A stretch of DNA of 64,000 nt from Sebastes aleutianus (GCA_916700875.1 CAKAKS010000039.1:24945315-25009314); one strand, 5' to 3'; counted from the first letter of the stretch, positions 11,051 to 23,802 are shown. Numbers and translations are program-made. The notes: generated from the sequence alone by a model not told the origin.

Positions 11051-11657
11051 CTGAGACGTTGGATGGTAGTGTGTGTGTGTGTAAAAGACGCTGTGTCCTT
11101 GAACGGGCTTATTGCTGCAGCTGGAACATCATACGCTCTCCCCTCTCCAACAGTTCTCTCTCACTGTAACGCACACAGACACTTCAAATCACACACAAAC
11201 GTGCACACACCCATTACCGCCAACCTATTCTCACTCTTTCCTCCCATTTCTCCCAGCTTAGCAGAAGATGGGGAAGGTGTGAGATGGAGGACGGCGGTGA
11301 AAGAGGGCCACTAAAGCTGGCTGGCATTTTTACAGGGCGGCGTAAATCAGAGTAGCACACGTACCAGAAGTTTATCCTCATCGCCTTTTTTCCTCTTACA
11401 CATGGAGCAGAGATGGAGGGATAAAGAGCCAGACAGGGTCGTTGATGGAAACTGTGATGAGACTAAGACTCGGCTTGTTTCATTTGGGGAGAGACCGATA
11501 TTTTGGGCAGTTTTTTATAGCATCAAAAAGTCTGTGGTGATATCAGCAGCGTGATTGGGTTATGAGCCAAAAAAAAGACTTATTCAGCTCTTTCTTGCAG
11601 TTATTATTAATAATTTTCAAACAGATCTCTATCTTTTATGTTGTCAGAAACCAACAT

Positions 11658-12500
11658 TAGGGCTGTCCTCGACCAAAGAAATAAAAGCACCACTTTAAAT
11701 CTTGTGTTTACCAGAGATGTGGTCATAAGTTTCTTAGAAATAAGTCATTCAGCATGAAAAACGTATAAAAAATGACAAATCAATTGAAGAAATCTCATGG
11801 CGGGGACACACTGCCCGCATGAGCAGTGCGTGATGGCTGCCTCGCTGAACCGCTGCGTGTCTCACACGTGTGGTGTCCACACTGGCAGCGTTTCTGCTGC
11901 TGCTGGGCTGCTGACAGATCTTTCTTTCTACATTTGAGTTTGCCTTTCATAATGACCATTTCATTTTATTATAAATGTCATTTCTATTTATTTTAGACAG
12001 GAAACGTTTAAGAAGTGTGTGCTCATTTGTAAATAATAGTAATAATCCACAATTAAAAGCAAGTACTTTATTCATTTATGGAGCCGTGCAAGTCACTGCA
12101 TAAAAGAATAAAAGCGCTCGTTTTAACAAATCAAGGAATTCTGTCCACTGGAAAAAACGCTTGAGGGCTTTTATTTGAGGAAATGTTTATATGTTGATAT
12201 AAAAAAGAAATCTTTACTTTTTTTCATGTCTGTGACATATTCTACAGATACAGACATTGAAACTGTAGTAATGTTGCTGATATGATTTCAATATACTGTC
12301 AAAAGATCACTTTCACTGTCTGTTGTTGTTGTTGTTGTGCTCGCGGTAAAAATAGACGAGACCTCGAATCTCTAGAAGAGATGCAGCTGACACGCAGCCG
12401 AGCAGTGCGACTGCTCTAACCTGTTAATGGCGGTCGGTCGCGGCCGTCAGTTGACTAAGACCAAAACGACCGATTAGTCAACTAAGAGGGGGCAGCCCTA
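11658..12500. mobile_element. hAT-like element
   Basis: About 843 bp, starting TAGGGCTGTCCTCGACC and ending GGGGGCAGCCCTA. Subterminal sequence near the right end has repeated AGTTGACTAA and GTCAACTAAG motifs, typical of an abundant fish hAT family. The flanking 8-mers (ACCAACAT, CTCAAAAC) match poorly, so the target duplication has decayed or the ends are slightly off. Non-coding; includes a (TTG)6 run near 12320-12338. Confidence 0.75.
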
Positions 12501-14998
12501 CTCAAAACAAAAGTAAAAGCCCAAGAAAACCCAGCCCTGGTCAGAACCTAATACTAATTTTTTTCAACTGTATACTCTCGCTCACACTCTGGTAATATTA
12601 TGCATAAGAACAGATTTGTTCTCCTATAGTCTATTTTCATCATTGCATTTGGGTTTTACCTGCTCTTTCTCTCCGTTTCCTTCATATTTTCCCCCGTCTT
12701 CCTTTGTCTTTTCACGCCGAGGAGAGGTGCAGAAGAAGCCCGAGGCTGGAAGAACACTGCTCTAATTCTCTCTGTCGCTCACTCTCTCTATCGCGTACTC
12801 ACACACATACATATGCACACACACTTGCTTCAGGGCCCCTTTGCGTTTTAACCGCAGGTCAATCCTTACGAAACGCTGTGAAATAATTTCCCAACTTCAT
12901 CCTCCTTTACAATCAGTGCGCAGATTTATAATGCAGTCGGGTCCGACCTAAGAACTTAAGCAAGTCTAGTAAATTGAGTGACTTTTCATCCTTGATTTCT
13001 GTAGTCAGCCCAGGGTGCGTCCCTCTTTCTCTCCACTTCCTTTGTTATGAAAGTTATTATAAAAGTGTCTGATCTTTAAGACATGGTTTCAACATGAGCT
13101 GCTGCACACAGCACCTGGCACTGCCAGGAACAGCCGTCGTACCTCTGTCAAACGGCGTGATTTCACCGTGTTCTGTGCATGCCGTGTTGAATATCTCGTC
13201 CCCTTTACAAGTGCGATGTTCCCATGATTCCATTTTGCAAGCGAATCATTTCATGGATGTCACTACAAGTTGTGTTTTCTGCTTGAGCAAAGATATTGAA
13301 AAATCTTCCACCACATCCATTTGCGGATTATTGTCCAATCTGTTTGATGTCAGTCTCCATTCCAGTCTCTCTCTCTCTAGTGCCTCTCCTTCCTTTTCTC
13401 GCTCTCTTTCCCGCCACTGCCTCTCATGACACCCTCTTTACTTCAGCTTGTTATTATCTCAACCCTGCATACCTTAACAACTCTCTCACTTCATTAGCTG
13501 TTCACGTGGAGGAGAACATCCCTTTTTATTCACGCCTCAGTGGAGGGATACACCAAAGTGATAAACGGAAAGCAGAAGGGTTCACGGCCCGTGCAGTCCT
13601 CCGGTTAAGGAAACGTGAAGGCCACAAATTATATGCGCTGTTCTCGATACAGTATAGGCTGGCTGTGGCTTGGTCGGGCATACAGTATGAGCATGAGCAG
13701 GAAGGGGAAAGCCCTCTCAGAGCTCTGGTTGAACTCTGTAGGAAAACGAAAAAGGATGAAGAGAAGGGGTAGCTTTACTTGGAGTCTCTCGGCTTGATGG
13801 GTTTTACAGTGTCTCTTTCCAATCTTTTATTCTCTAACTCTGTGCAAGCACCGTTGCAGAGTAGCAAGTGAAACATTTTTAGAGTAAGACATAGCTATTT
13901 CTGCCTTGGCTATGCCTAAAAAATCAATAGGAATATTCCGGAAAAAAGCTGCGGTGCGTCCCTGAGTAGCTCTCTAACCCTCTGTACCCAAAACCAGTCT
14001 TATCTGCCTTCCCCAGCTGGGCCTATGAGCATCAGAAGTGTGGAGTGGTATAAAGCTTGGATAAAAAAGCTTTAGATTGTGTGTGCGTGTGCTGTGTGTG
14101 TGTGTTTTAGAGAGTGGAGGAGTGCACGTTTGTATGCATATGTGGTTATATATACGTGTAGTATGTGTGTGGTCATAAACATGTCAGTGCCACTCAAGAA
14201 TTGAAGGTGTGATGATCTCCCCTAGCTGCTGCTGCTGCTGCTGCTGCTGCTGTCAAAGTCACACGTGCCTTGTTTCCGGGCCATGATGCATCGGGTGTGA
14301 ACGGCGTAGTCACTGACAGTTCAGAACGAAGGATGGAGAAGGACAATTTGTCACAGACATATAACGGATGGTCAGTGGAGCCTACTCCAGAAGCTGCCAT
14401 TCTCCCTCTAACCTCAGTGTCTCCCATATGAAACACCATGTCGCTATCTTTTTATGTTGTTTCCTGCAACGTGGGTTTCAAACGGCGCTCAAAGAGAATT
14501 GACAGAAATAGGCAAATTCATGTTACACCCCTGGCGGCGTCTACATTACAGGCACAATTATGTCAAAAAAGAGGAGATCTGCTTAGTGTTTCACTAAACA
14601 GGCCTTCAAGTGGGAAATGACTCCAACAGAGTTCCAACAGAGGTTTCCAGAAACAGCACACAACCAATCCTTATGAGGATAAAGCACTTCTTTGATCATT
14701 ACTTAAGAAGCAAGAAAGACCTTCTCTCCGTTTTAATTTCTGCCCGTCGTCTTACCTGGGACTAGAGGCAAGAGCACAGCCAGGGAAGCGGCAGAAGAAA
14801 AGGTTTCGCACTTTGAAGTTATTGAAATGAGGGAAGAGGAGCGGGCGGGAAATACCAGGGAGAGCTAAGCAAAGGACTTGTTGAGCTGCTGGAGAGGTTC
14901 GCCCAAACTGTCAGCCTCAGCTCTTTGTCTCTCAAGTATTTTTTGGGACTTGAAAGTGAGAATATTTGATGGATTTGTGTCTCTTAGTAAATATATTG
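12501..14998. other. unique DNA, no gene recognised
   Basis: The 158-codon frame at 13296-13772 starts in CT-rich sequence and shows no domain. A (GCT)9 repeat lies at 14225-14252. Short GT-rich patches occur near 14080-14110. I see nothing else supportable. Confidence 0.6.
14225..14252. repeat. (GCT)9 trinucleotide repeat
   Basis: Nine uninterrupted CTG/CAG units. On the - strand one frame reads as an alanine run (frame 14194-14439), but no gene structure supports it. Confidence 0.97.
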
Positions 14999-15484
14999 TA
15001 GGGATGCACCGAGACTGGATCGGATATCAGTCCAATACTGACTCAAATAGCTGGATAGGTTATCGTTGACAATGGGGCCGACCTATTCAATTCTATGTTT
15101 GGCTACTATATACATTATATACTGGCATTTCAATTCCTGGTTAAATTTTGAGACAGTTTGTTGCTGCATTAAAAGGGTTTACACCTGAATTGTAAGATTT
15201 TTTGCCGAGTTGTTGGTGCATTATTTATTATTTAAATAAATAACTATTCACAAAATTTGTATCTACTGTATGTATTTACTTGTTATATTTAGTTTTACAA
15301 AGTTAGGAGACCTGATGGTGCCTTACACAGAAAAGAATGATCCCAGTCACTTCCGCACAGTGAAGCATACAGCTTATTAATTAAACACTGGTATCGCGGT
15401 TCGGCTCTCGGTTACGGCCGATACCCAAAGCCCAGGTATCGCTATTGGTATCGGGACTGAAAAAGTCAGATTGGTGCATCCCTA
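14999..15484. mobile_element. hAT-like MITE with TAGGGATGCACC ends
   Basis: About 486 bp from TAGGGATGCACCGAG to GATTGGTGCATCCCTA. The right interior carries GGTATCGC and GGTATCGGG motifs. Terminal motifs match those of the 213-bp MITE at 275-487, so the two are relatives. The flanks are ATATATTG and ATATAAAT (5 of 8 match), a possibly decayed duplication. No coding capacity. Confidence 0.82.
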
Positions 15485-16574
15485 ATATAAATATTTTGCA
15501 TTTTTTCCACCATGCGTCAGATGCATACGTGTTCTGAGGAAAAAAAACAACAGTTACCCTTCGATGTCAGAGCAACATTTCTGCGATGGCCATACATTTC
15601 CTCTATCAAGACATGTCTGCCTTTGTTAACCTGTTTGCTAACTCAATATGGTGTGGTTGATTCAGCAGTCAAGTGAGAGGCTGTCAGAATCCATTGATTC
15701 CTTGGATGAGAAGTCCCGCAACGGCCATCGCCCTGGAAGGCGTATTTTGCACCGCTCTTAACCCTTTAGAGACTGGCTGTTCCTGACAGGGTCACGCCGA
15801 TGTCATCTGCAAGCAGGCAGGACCTGACACCAGTGATAAGCGTAAGAGAGAGCCTCTGAATAGAGCCAGGGGCATTGATGATGTTCAGCCTGTCACGTTG
15901 TGGCAGAGCGTGGAAGTTTCTGGAGCCGCGTCCTCAAAGGAAAGAGAAGGGGACGTCGGGGTCGGGCGCGAGTCAGTCGTAACCGAGGCCTGAGAATATG
16001 TAAAGAGCACGAGGGGAGGGAGACACGGAGACGACAAGATTGTGACTGACCTCCGGCTGTCCAACAGAGCAGAATATTCTTTATAGTCAAAACAACAGCG
16101 TTGGGTTGGTTCATTCAGTCCGTGGCATTTCTGTCGTGCATATAGATTGGATTTAAGATGAACTTATACTGCGGTAGGCTGCCAAGGCAGGGATGTGAAC
16201 GCGGTGCACAGGAAGCACAGAGAGAGGTGTCTCAGTCTTTTATGTGCAGATGGACCTCATGCAATTTTGAGCAGGCGACATGAATGATACAATTACCATA
16301 TACTATGTCGCAGGGGTGCACGCCAGAACCTATTTCCACCTTAATACACAAAATAGCAGCTTATCATCCCAAAAAGAGTTGATTTTTGTGGGCGTTGCAT
16401 ACTTTCTCCGTTTCACCGGGAGTGAAGGCAAAGTGGACAAAATGTATTCACAACTTCAAATTGAATAAAAGATGTAATTTCTTTATGTATGCAACACAAA
16501 TGGGAAAAACACAATTCCTCTTTGTGTCCGCCTTCAGGGACAGAAAGAATTTGTTTACTCAAATTCAGCAGTTT

Positions 16575-16575
<1 letters not shown>

Positions 16576-16628
<53 letters not shown>
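16576..16628. repeat. (CA)26 microsatellite
   Basis: 53-bp uninterrupted CA run. Confidence 0.98.
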
Positions 16629-16631
<3 letters not shown>

Positions 16632-17014
16632 TAGCAAATGCTAGAAGGCTAGGACTTGACTTGCTAATTCCCTATAAATTGGAGTGTAGATGTTTTTCAC
16701 CTCTCTCAGATCGCTTCACAGCTTAATTTGAGATCGGATGAGTGTTCTCCCATTACTCTACTCTACTACTCCCTGCTTAATATTTGTGTGTTTTCTGGAA
16801 GGGGGGTTAGAGTGGCCTGGAAGGAGTTGGATCCATGCACGAAAGTGTGTGTTTTTACAAAAGATGTAAACACCCCATACACACAGAGAGTATTTTTTTA
16901 ATAATCATTATGCAGCAGAATAGCTGCTTTGATGCATACAGCACAGCTCTCTAGGCAATTTATTGTGACTTAGCTATTCTCCTCCAAATATTGGCTCCGG
17001 ACTGCGTGATGAAA

Positions 17015-17190
17015 TGCTAACACAATTTTAACCAGTTGCGCCGTTTGATTCTCAGCTGCACTGACAGGTGCACATCACACAGCTTTAATATGGAGGGCAT
17101 CAGCAATATATTCCGGGCTAGATTTGCAGAACCGGAGGGCGCAGCGAAGAGTTCATGGGCAATTTTCGTGGTTAATATGCTGTTGAAAGC
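17015..17190. promoter_or_regulatory. candidate conserved non-coding block
   Basis: Repeat-free sequence with an E-box-like CAGGTGCACATCAC, an AT-rich CTTTAATATGG core and GTGGTTAATATGC. No coding frame. This is a call from texture only. Confidence 0.2.
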
Positions 17191-19206
17191 TGCACACAGG
17201 GCCTTTGTGTGATCGCCTGCGTGTGTGTTTGTGTGTGTACATATGAAAGCAGGATTGCTGTGGAACGTTAATTAGTCCTGATATGTTTCCCATTTCATCC
17301 ACAGCTGAATGTTCCCTGTTCACAAACCTTGATCAACATTTTAGCCCATTACAACCCCCAACCCCCCTCTCCTTCTTTCTCTCTCTCTTTCCCAGCTTGT
17401 AGATGTGTTAGCCATTACCCCTCTAATTTACGCTGCGATGGGGGAGAGGGGGAGAACACAGAGCCTCGGTGCTCTCTTTCCTCGTGCCTGTCTGTTCTTC
17501 TTAATAGCTAAACGTTTTTTCCGCAGCTTGTTCCTGTTACGCCAGCTTGGGAAGCTCTCGTTGACAAAGAGCTTTTAGGATGAAATGTAGCAAATTAAGT
17601 ATGCTTAATCTGCCTTCCTGAGTAAAATAATAGAACTTTAAATGATGGATCACGTTTTTTTTGGAGGAGGCGGGGGGCTACCATCACATTTGCTGTCAAC
17701 ATTTGTCGAAGTTAAACAGCCCAGGTGTGCACTGATTGGGACTTATTCAAATAGTCTGACAATTGCTTGTTTTCCAGTGTGTCTAATCAGAGTTCGCTCC
17801 CATCCTAATTCTTTGATATGGCTGTTTGCTGTCAGTTATTTATTCTGTTATTATGTGTATGAGAGTCTGTGTCTCGGAAAGATTACATTAAAATTACAAT
17901 AAATTAAAGCCAGTCATGCTGTTCTAGAAGAAATGGAAATGGAAAAAGACAAATTCAACAGGAAAATAGTCCACTGTCCTACTGAAAATAACATTTCAGG
18001 CTCTTCCATAAATAAGTCACTCACCTGACCTACTTGTACTGAGACCTTCTGATATGACTTTTGTGAAACAGAGTTTTTTTCGAACAATTTGTTTCCATTT
18101 TTGCAGTCTGACATATACTAGAAAAAAGAAAAATCCAGCCACCATGAATGCTTAATTTGTGGTAAAAAAAAATTAAATATACATATATTATTTTTTTATT
18201 ATTTATTTGTTTTACAGATAATATCATTAACAAATAATATTGATAAAATAACTATAATAAAAACAGCCACCCAGTTATTCTATTTTGGTTGGAAATTAAC
18301 AGCTTTTAAATAAATCTGCTCCCTTATTCAGAGGTGGAAAGTAGGCCATTGTGGTCCTATACAGTAGATGTAATTGTTATATTGCACCACACACACACAC
18401 TGCTGTCCCAGTCATTTTCAAGGTCACGGTCCTCCCATCCTCCTCTCTAGTTGTCCCCATTTATCCCGTGTATAATGGGAAGTGCTGACTGGTTTAGGAC
18501 ATACATTTTACACCCCTGCCCCCCTGTCCATACAGGCTATTGTAAGTGTATAAACCCTACATGGCTACATGCAGGCTTCTGTGTTTAAAGTTCTACAGTA
18601 TATGTGTATTGATTGTTGAGTCCCATTCCACATAAAACATAGTAAGGTGCAAGACTAAATACAGTGCTTCATTTCTGCTTTCATTGAAACCATTCATTGC
18701 ACACTGAAGGCATACTAGTGCAAAATAAGGTGTGAGGGAGAACATAGAGGTCAATAGTAGTAGTGGATGTACTACTTGTGTTTTACCTCCTCCTTCCCCT
18801 TTTTTTTAATTAGCTGTGTGCAGCTGTATTAAGATGCCCCCCGGGGAGGAAAGAAAGAAATAAAAAAATGGGTAGGGGGCAGGGAGTCTGACCGACACAC
18901 TCATATTTATTGTGCTTTCCTGGACTGAACCTGTCTTGGTCGGTGTGTTTCTGTGTGTTTCTGTTGGGCAAATATGGGGTTAACGACTCCCAATGCCTGG
19001 GGTCTATAGCTGCCGTAACCCTGTCAGTTAGTGAGGCCAGGTAATTACCTTAGAATGACAGGTCTGGAGGGCAGTGTGTGTGTTTGTGTGTGTGCACTGG
19101 ATGCGCTTGGGTGTACAGTAAATGTGCACAGATAAGTGTAGATGTGTATGCTTGCAGGTTTGTGTTTGCAGTAGTTTATATGTGCAAGCAAATGTGTGCA
19201 CATGCA

Positions 19207-19258
19207 TTATGTGTGTGTGTGTGTGTGTGTATGTGTGTGTGTATGTGTGTGTGTGTGC
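19207..19258. repeat. interrupted (TG)n microsatellite
   Basis: GT run with two TATG interruptions, ending at TGTGCGGG. Confidence 0.95.
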
Positions 19259-19470
19259 GGGTTATTTGGGGGGCTGGGAGAGATAGGAGATGGATGGAGA
19301 GCGGCAGCATTTCTTATCCCATTCAATTCAATTAGACAGGATATATTGACGTGTGCAGAGGACCACCTGCTTGCGTATGCAAAGCACACAGCGAGGGGCT
19401 TCGCTTGACAGCTACGCCCAAATGCACCCCTCCCCTAAGATCAGCACATATTGTTAGTGGGTAGGCATTA

Positions 19471-19618
19471 TTCTCCTCTCCTCTCCTCTCCTCTCCTCTC
19501 CTCTCCTCTCCTCTCCTCTCTCTCCCTTGCCTTTCCCTTCCTTTCCTCTCCTCTCCTCTCCTCTCCTCTCCTCTCCTCTCCTCTCCTCTCTCTCTCTTTC
19601 CTTTCCTCTCCTCTCCTC
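19471..19618 (+). repeat. (CTCTC)n pentanucleotide pyrimidine tract
   Basis: 148 bp of pure pyrimidine on the + strand apart from one G (near 19529). It consists of two long CTCTC arrays and a short third one, separated by CT/TTTCC-rich spacers. Homopyrimidine tracts with mirror symmetry can form intramolecular triplex (H-DNA). Frames such as Ser-Ser-Pro-Leu-Leu repeats are artefacts. Confidence 0.97.
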
Positions 19619-20102
19619 GTTAGTTTTAGATGAGTCTCAACACTCAGGCTCCACTGATTTATTGAATCAAGTCTTGAGTGAATACATACTATATTGTTGC
19701 CGTAGTTACATACTGTACACATCTCCATGTAACATACATATGTCCCTCTCTCGGGCATTTTTCACTGTTCTGTGTCCGCTGTTTGTCAATTAGCATTTCA
19801 TATAACCGGTTTTAGGCAGTAGATTTGTCTACATGTGTTTTTGGTGTGAATGCATTGACGTCAGGTTCTTGTAAAGCTAAACCAGGCTTCCACAATAGCA
19901 GCTATTGTTACAGACGTAAAGTGACGAGACTCACAGGGGTAGGATATAAAGAGTTTTGTTGCCATGCCTGTGCTAATGATCAGACATTTCCTTAACAACC
20001 TCTCCACTTATCTCTCCCCAGGCCGTTTGTTTCTTCTCCATGCCACGCACTCGTCTCATTTCTCCCCCCTCTGTCCATTTCTGTCGTGTGTTTCTGTACA
20101 GT

Positions 20103-20127
20103 ATGTGTGTGTGTGTGTGTGTGTGTA
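20103..20127. repeat. (GT)n microsatellite
   Basis: GT run of about 12 units. Confidence 0.95.
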
Positions 20128-21563
20128 TGGGTAGGTGTACACCCCCCCGATATGTATGCGTATGCTTGTGTCCCCGGAGATTTAAGCTACTCAGCTCCCG
20201 TCATGGTTCCACCACTGAGGCGGGATTTATCCAAGTGTGTGTTCAAAACGACGCGTCTAGCACAGCATATTACAACACCTTAATCCACAGTGGGTTATAC
20301 AGAGGAGGAGCGGGAGAAGAGAAAGATTGAGGACAGAGAGGACAAGAATAAAGGTGCAGGAACAAAGAGGCAAGGAGCAGGAGGAAGAGGAGGAGAAAGA
20401 GCATAGGAGGTCGGAAGATTAGGACAGAATTCCAGAGAATGACTACAGAAGTTAAAACTGGATTACATGTTGTGTATAGATTTAGTCATCAGAGACTCCA
20501 TTAATGCATGTTAGCTGCATTACTGTGGTTCTGCTACTCCAGGGAAGGAAACATCGATGAAATGTGGGGCGTTTTAAGCAGCACAGTTGCAGAACTTTGA
20601 ATTTGGTTGGTTTTTGATAGTGTGGCAATAAAAACATATACTATATTTTGACATATTGTGTATTGTGGGGGGCTGACAATCAGTTGTAGTGACTTATACA
20701 AGACACATTACATCACGTTGGACGTTGGAGCCTGAATAATTCATTAAAACTTTGACCTCAATGCACAAAACAAGAGTGACAGATAATGTGGACAAGTAAT
20801 AGAGGAGCTTATCAGGTGTTTTTTTTGCACAGGGAGTGTAGAGGTTAAGTGCTACTGTTGTTGTAATTTAGTATTATAGTTATTTATTTATTTTTATCCA
20901 TAATATTTTGGCTGATATTTATGCCACCGGGCAGAAACTGAGTGATTATTATGTCTTTGGATGTAAATGAGGTGTTGGAGAATTGTCCAGAATATGAATG
21001 TAATTCCTGGGGAGACTGGACTGGTATTCCTCCTCAACCCTGGTTTTCCCTCCCCCAACCCCCTCTCCCCTCTTCATCCCATCCTCTTTTCTGCCTGTTG
21101 AGTTCTTGAGGAAGATATCTCTACCGGCCACACATCATGCTTTAATCTCATTCATGCAGTCACTGGTCCGGAGTATTTGCAGTACTTTTGCTATTCCCCC
21201 CCGGGCTTGAACTTTTTCAGCTCTAATTCTGTGTTTGTGCACCACCTTTAGTCCCGTGTTCACAATAAGGGAAACTAATTTAAAGGGCTTCTGAGTGTAA
21301 TCTTTTAAGCTACACCTCTACTCCATAATACCTCTCCTGTGATTGCCTGTGAGGGGCTATTTAAGACGCTTGTTTCTGGGACTTAGACATTTCATAATCA
21401 CTCTATGATCTCGTTTCATGGGCTTAGGCTTCTTTCATTCACTGTGGCTCTGGCAGGGCGGAGCAGCCAGTTTCATATTAATGTTTAGCATCAAGAGGGG
21501 TCTTAAATATATTGGAATGGAAATCTTCCAAATCAGTTTCTTTCTAAATAATATCACTGCAAA

Positions 21564-22684
21564 TAGGGCTGGGTGATTATGGTTGAAATCAATATTAATA
21601 AGAGTATTTTACAAGCATCAATTTATGTAATGAAAAATGTTTGCAAAATTACATTTAAAGGAACAGTGTGTAACATTTCGGGGGATCTGCTGGCAGAAAT
21701 GGAATATAATATCCATGTTTTCTTTAGTGTATAATCACCTGAAACTAAGAATTGTTGTGTTATTGTTAGCTTAGAAGGAGCCCTTCATATCTACATGTGG
21801 AGCGGGTGCTCTTCACGGAGTCCACCATGTTGCACCGCCATGTTTCAACAGTAGCACAGAACAAACACTGGCTCTAGATAGAGTCTTTCACGTTTTTACA
21901 TTACTTGAAGGCCACTGTAGTTCTCTAACTAGTGAAACTGTGGTAACGTGAGCCGCAGAGTGCAAAACTGTGGTACTGCCAGCCGCTGTCTGACTTCCGT
22001 TGCTCCCTAAGTAGTATTATTATGGTAAGGATGGCCTCTGAGCGAGGTCAACGGCGTCAAACAGTATAGAAGCAATATCTTTTTTTGCCGCTATTTTGGA
22101 CTGAAAACGCTTATTATATTTAGAATATTTTATTATTCATCCATTTCGGTAAAATATGACAATAGGATAGAAATACTTTTGTTTTACTTTTGTACGGCAC
22201 TTTTTAGGCAGATGTTTTACTGGTGTCCAGTAGTTGCTTTCAGTCCAAACTGGTGGAAGCGTAGCTTTGCTGCAGGGCGCTGATGTTGCAATGGAACAAA
22301 CAATTGACTTGCCCTTCTTGGCATTATACGTTCTTTGATGGTGTTATCACGGTTTTGCACTCGGCGGCTCACGTACGGCAGTCTTGGAAAGATAGGAGTG
22401 AGCGGATAGGTACTCAGTTGGTTGCAATATGCAACCACACCACTAAATGCCGCCAAAACCTACACATTGTACCTTTAAAGTAATGATAATAGATGCTAGA
22501 CAACGTTAAATCAGCCAAATGTGAATATAAAACTTATTTTGTTGGTTTTCAGTAACAGTTTGACCAGAATCATTTATTTGGACCGTATCATTTTGAAAAT
22601 CAACAACAGCATATGATCAAATTGTCAAAATATGCTTCCATCAAAATTGTATATACATTGGATTTGAATTATTGCCCAGAATTC
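21564..22684. mobile_element. hAT-like element, apparently interrupted
   Basis: The left end reads TAGGGCTGGGTGATTATGG. The right end is a worn inverted version near 22660-22684, where AATTATTGCCCAGA read inverted gives TCTGGGCAATAATT. Between them sits a complete TTAA-bounded MITE (21655-22478). Removing it leaves a host of about 300 bp. No target duplication is recognisable at the outer edges, so the right boundary is approximate. Confidence 0.55.
21655..22478 (+). mobile_element. TTAA-bounded MITE (AGTGTGTAACATTT family)
   Basis: About 824 bp from TTAAAGGAACAGTGTGTAAC to CTACACATTGTACCTTTAA. Shares AGTGTATAATCACCTGAA and AAGAATTGTTGTG with copies at 43666-44140 and 59618-59871. A TTAA lies at each edge. 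It is the longest of the three copies. The 79- and 66-codon frames inside it are not genes. Confidence 0.85.
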
Positions 22685-22751
22685 CTTGCCAAGATATTAG
22701 TTTTAATGTGTTTTTTTGGGGGGGGCTTCTTAAGCATGTCGATGTGTTTGG

Positions 22752-22865
22752 TTAAAGCAATAGTTCCATAATCTGGAACAGCATCCTTATTTGCTTTCTT
22801 GCCGAGAGTTAGATGAGAAGATCGATACCACTCTCATACTGTATATGTCGGGACTATTCCTTTAA
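22752..22865. mobile_element. short internally deleted MITE
   Basis: 114 bp from TTAAAGCAATAGTTCC to GGGACTATTCCTTTAA. The interior retains CTTGCCGAGAGTTAGATGAG and GATCGATACCACTCTCAT, shared with the full-length copy at 1791-2193. It is a deletion derivative that kept both ends and both TTAA sites. Confidence 0.82.
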
Positions 22866-23278
22866 GTTTCAATTTCCAAAGAGATAAAGACAATCTTATT
22901 ATGGAGACATTTCACCTGTTAACTGTGGAGTCAAGGGAGATTTATCATCATTTGTTGTTGATGACTGTAAACGCAGTGCGTAATCGTCGGGGGAATGTTT
23001 AATCTCACTGCTTTCGGTGGGGATGGGAGGTTAGCTTTCTGCAAAATGAGTCACATCACATCCTGTAGTTAGTACATGTGGGGGCCGGAGCTGAGGCGAA
23101 GGGAGAAAATGAAAAGGGGGTTTTATTTTGGGGGGGAAAAAAAGAGAGGGGATCTAATCCAGAGCTATACTCCCCCTTCTCACTCATTGCTGCTTCCCCA
23201 GACAGATTACTGGGCTTTGAAGGCGCCCTCTGCAGAGGCAGATTTTTAAAATGGGGGCTATTGGATGGGATAGAGAGC

Positions 23279-23300
23279 GGGGGGGGGGGGGGGGGGGGGG
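23279..23300 (+). repeat. G22 homopolymer
   Basis: 22 consecutive G residues followed by TGGGGTGG. Such tracts are difficult to assemble, and the exact length may be uncertain. Confidence 0.95.
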
Positions 23301-23718
23301 TGGGGTGGAGAGGGGATGGGATATAACTCAGAGAGGGAGATTAGTGTTGCCGCGGTGTGTGTGTGGAGAGGAGCTGTCAGACAGAGAGTGACAGAATGAA
23401 TAGTTTGAGTCTTTATCAGTGTATGTTTGTGCACTGTATGTTCCCATGTGCAGGTGTTTATTCAAAGTGATAAACGTTTGAAAGGTACAACAGCGCAGTC
23501 TCAACCATCCTCTCATTCCTCTTCACCGTTCCTACCTTTCCGTCTTCTTCCCTCCTTCCTTCCTCCCGCTCCATTCCCCTGTGACGTGGTATAGTTATAA
23601 TCCACTCAGACATGTTCTGATGTTTTTTTTTTGCTTTCTGTTGAGTGTTGGCGCTCACCCACACACTCTTTCACTCCCTCTCTCTAAATCCCTCACTCTG
23701 TCTATTTCTACTTTCCCC

Positions 23719-23754
23719 AGAGAGAGCGAGAGAGAGAGAGAGAGAGAGAGAGAG
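23719..23754. repeat. (AG)n microsatellite
   Basis: AG run with one C interruption near its start. Confidence 0.96.
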
Positions 23755-23802
23755 CTACTGTATGGTCTGCTGTTTCTGCGGCAGCCATTATGTGAATCTG
23801 CT

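Larger units (their letters stand above)
8782..11657. other. unique DNA with simple repeats; no gene recognised
   Basis: Contains GT arrays, a G-rich tract, the Z-DNA-type tract at 9715-9789, a pyrimidine-rich stretch (about 10010-10400) and a complex non-repetitive block (10562-11050). The 176-codon hydrophobic frame at 9905-10435 is the translation of pyrimidine-rich DNA and is not taken as a gene. Confidence 0.6.
15485..21563. other. 6-kb unique stretch with simple repeats
   Basis: No gene recognised. Contains (CA)n at 16576-16628, a complex block at 17015-17190, AT-rich DNA near 18130-18260, GT arrays near 19207-19258 and 20103-20127, and the pyrimidine tract at 19471-19618. The block at 21130-21480 is complex single-copy-looking sequence without a coding frame. 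Confidence 0.6.

Noticed and set aside
13296..13772. 158-codon open frame
   Set aside because: It starts in CT-rich sequence, has no conserved motif, and has no supporting splice structure.
19471..19618. Coding repeat (Ser-Ser-Pro-Leu-Leu) or splice-branch cluster
   Set aside because: It is a simple pentanucleotide array that is open in several frames on both strands.
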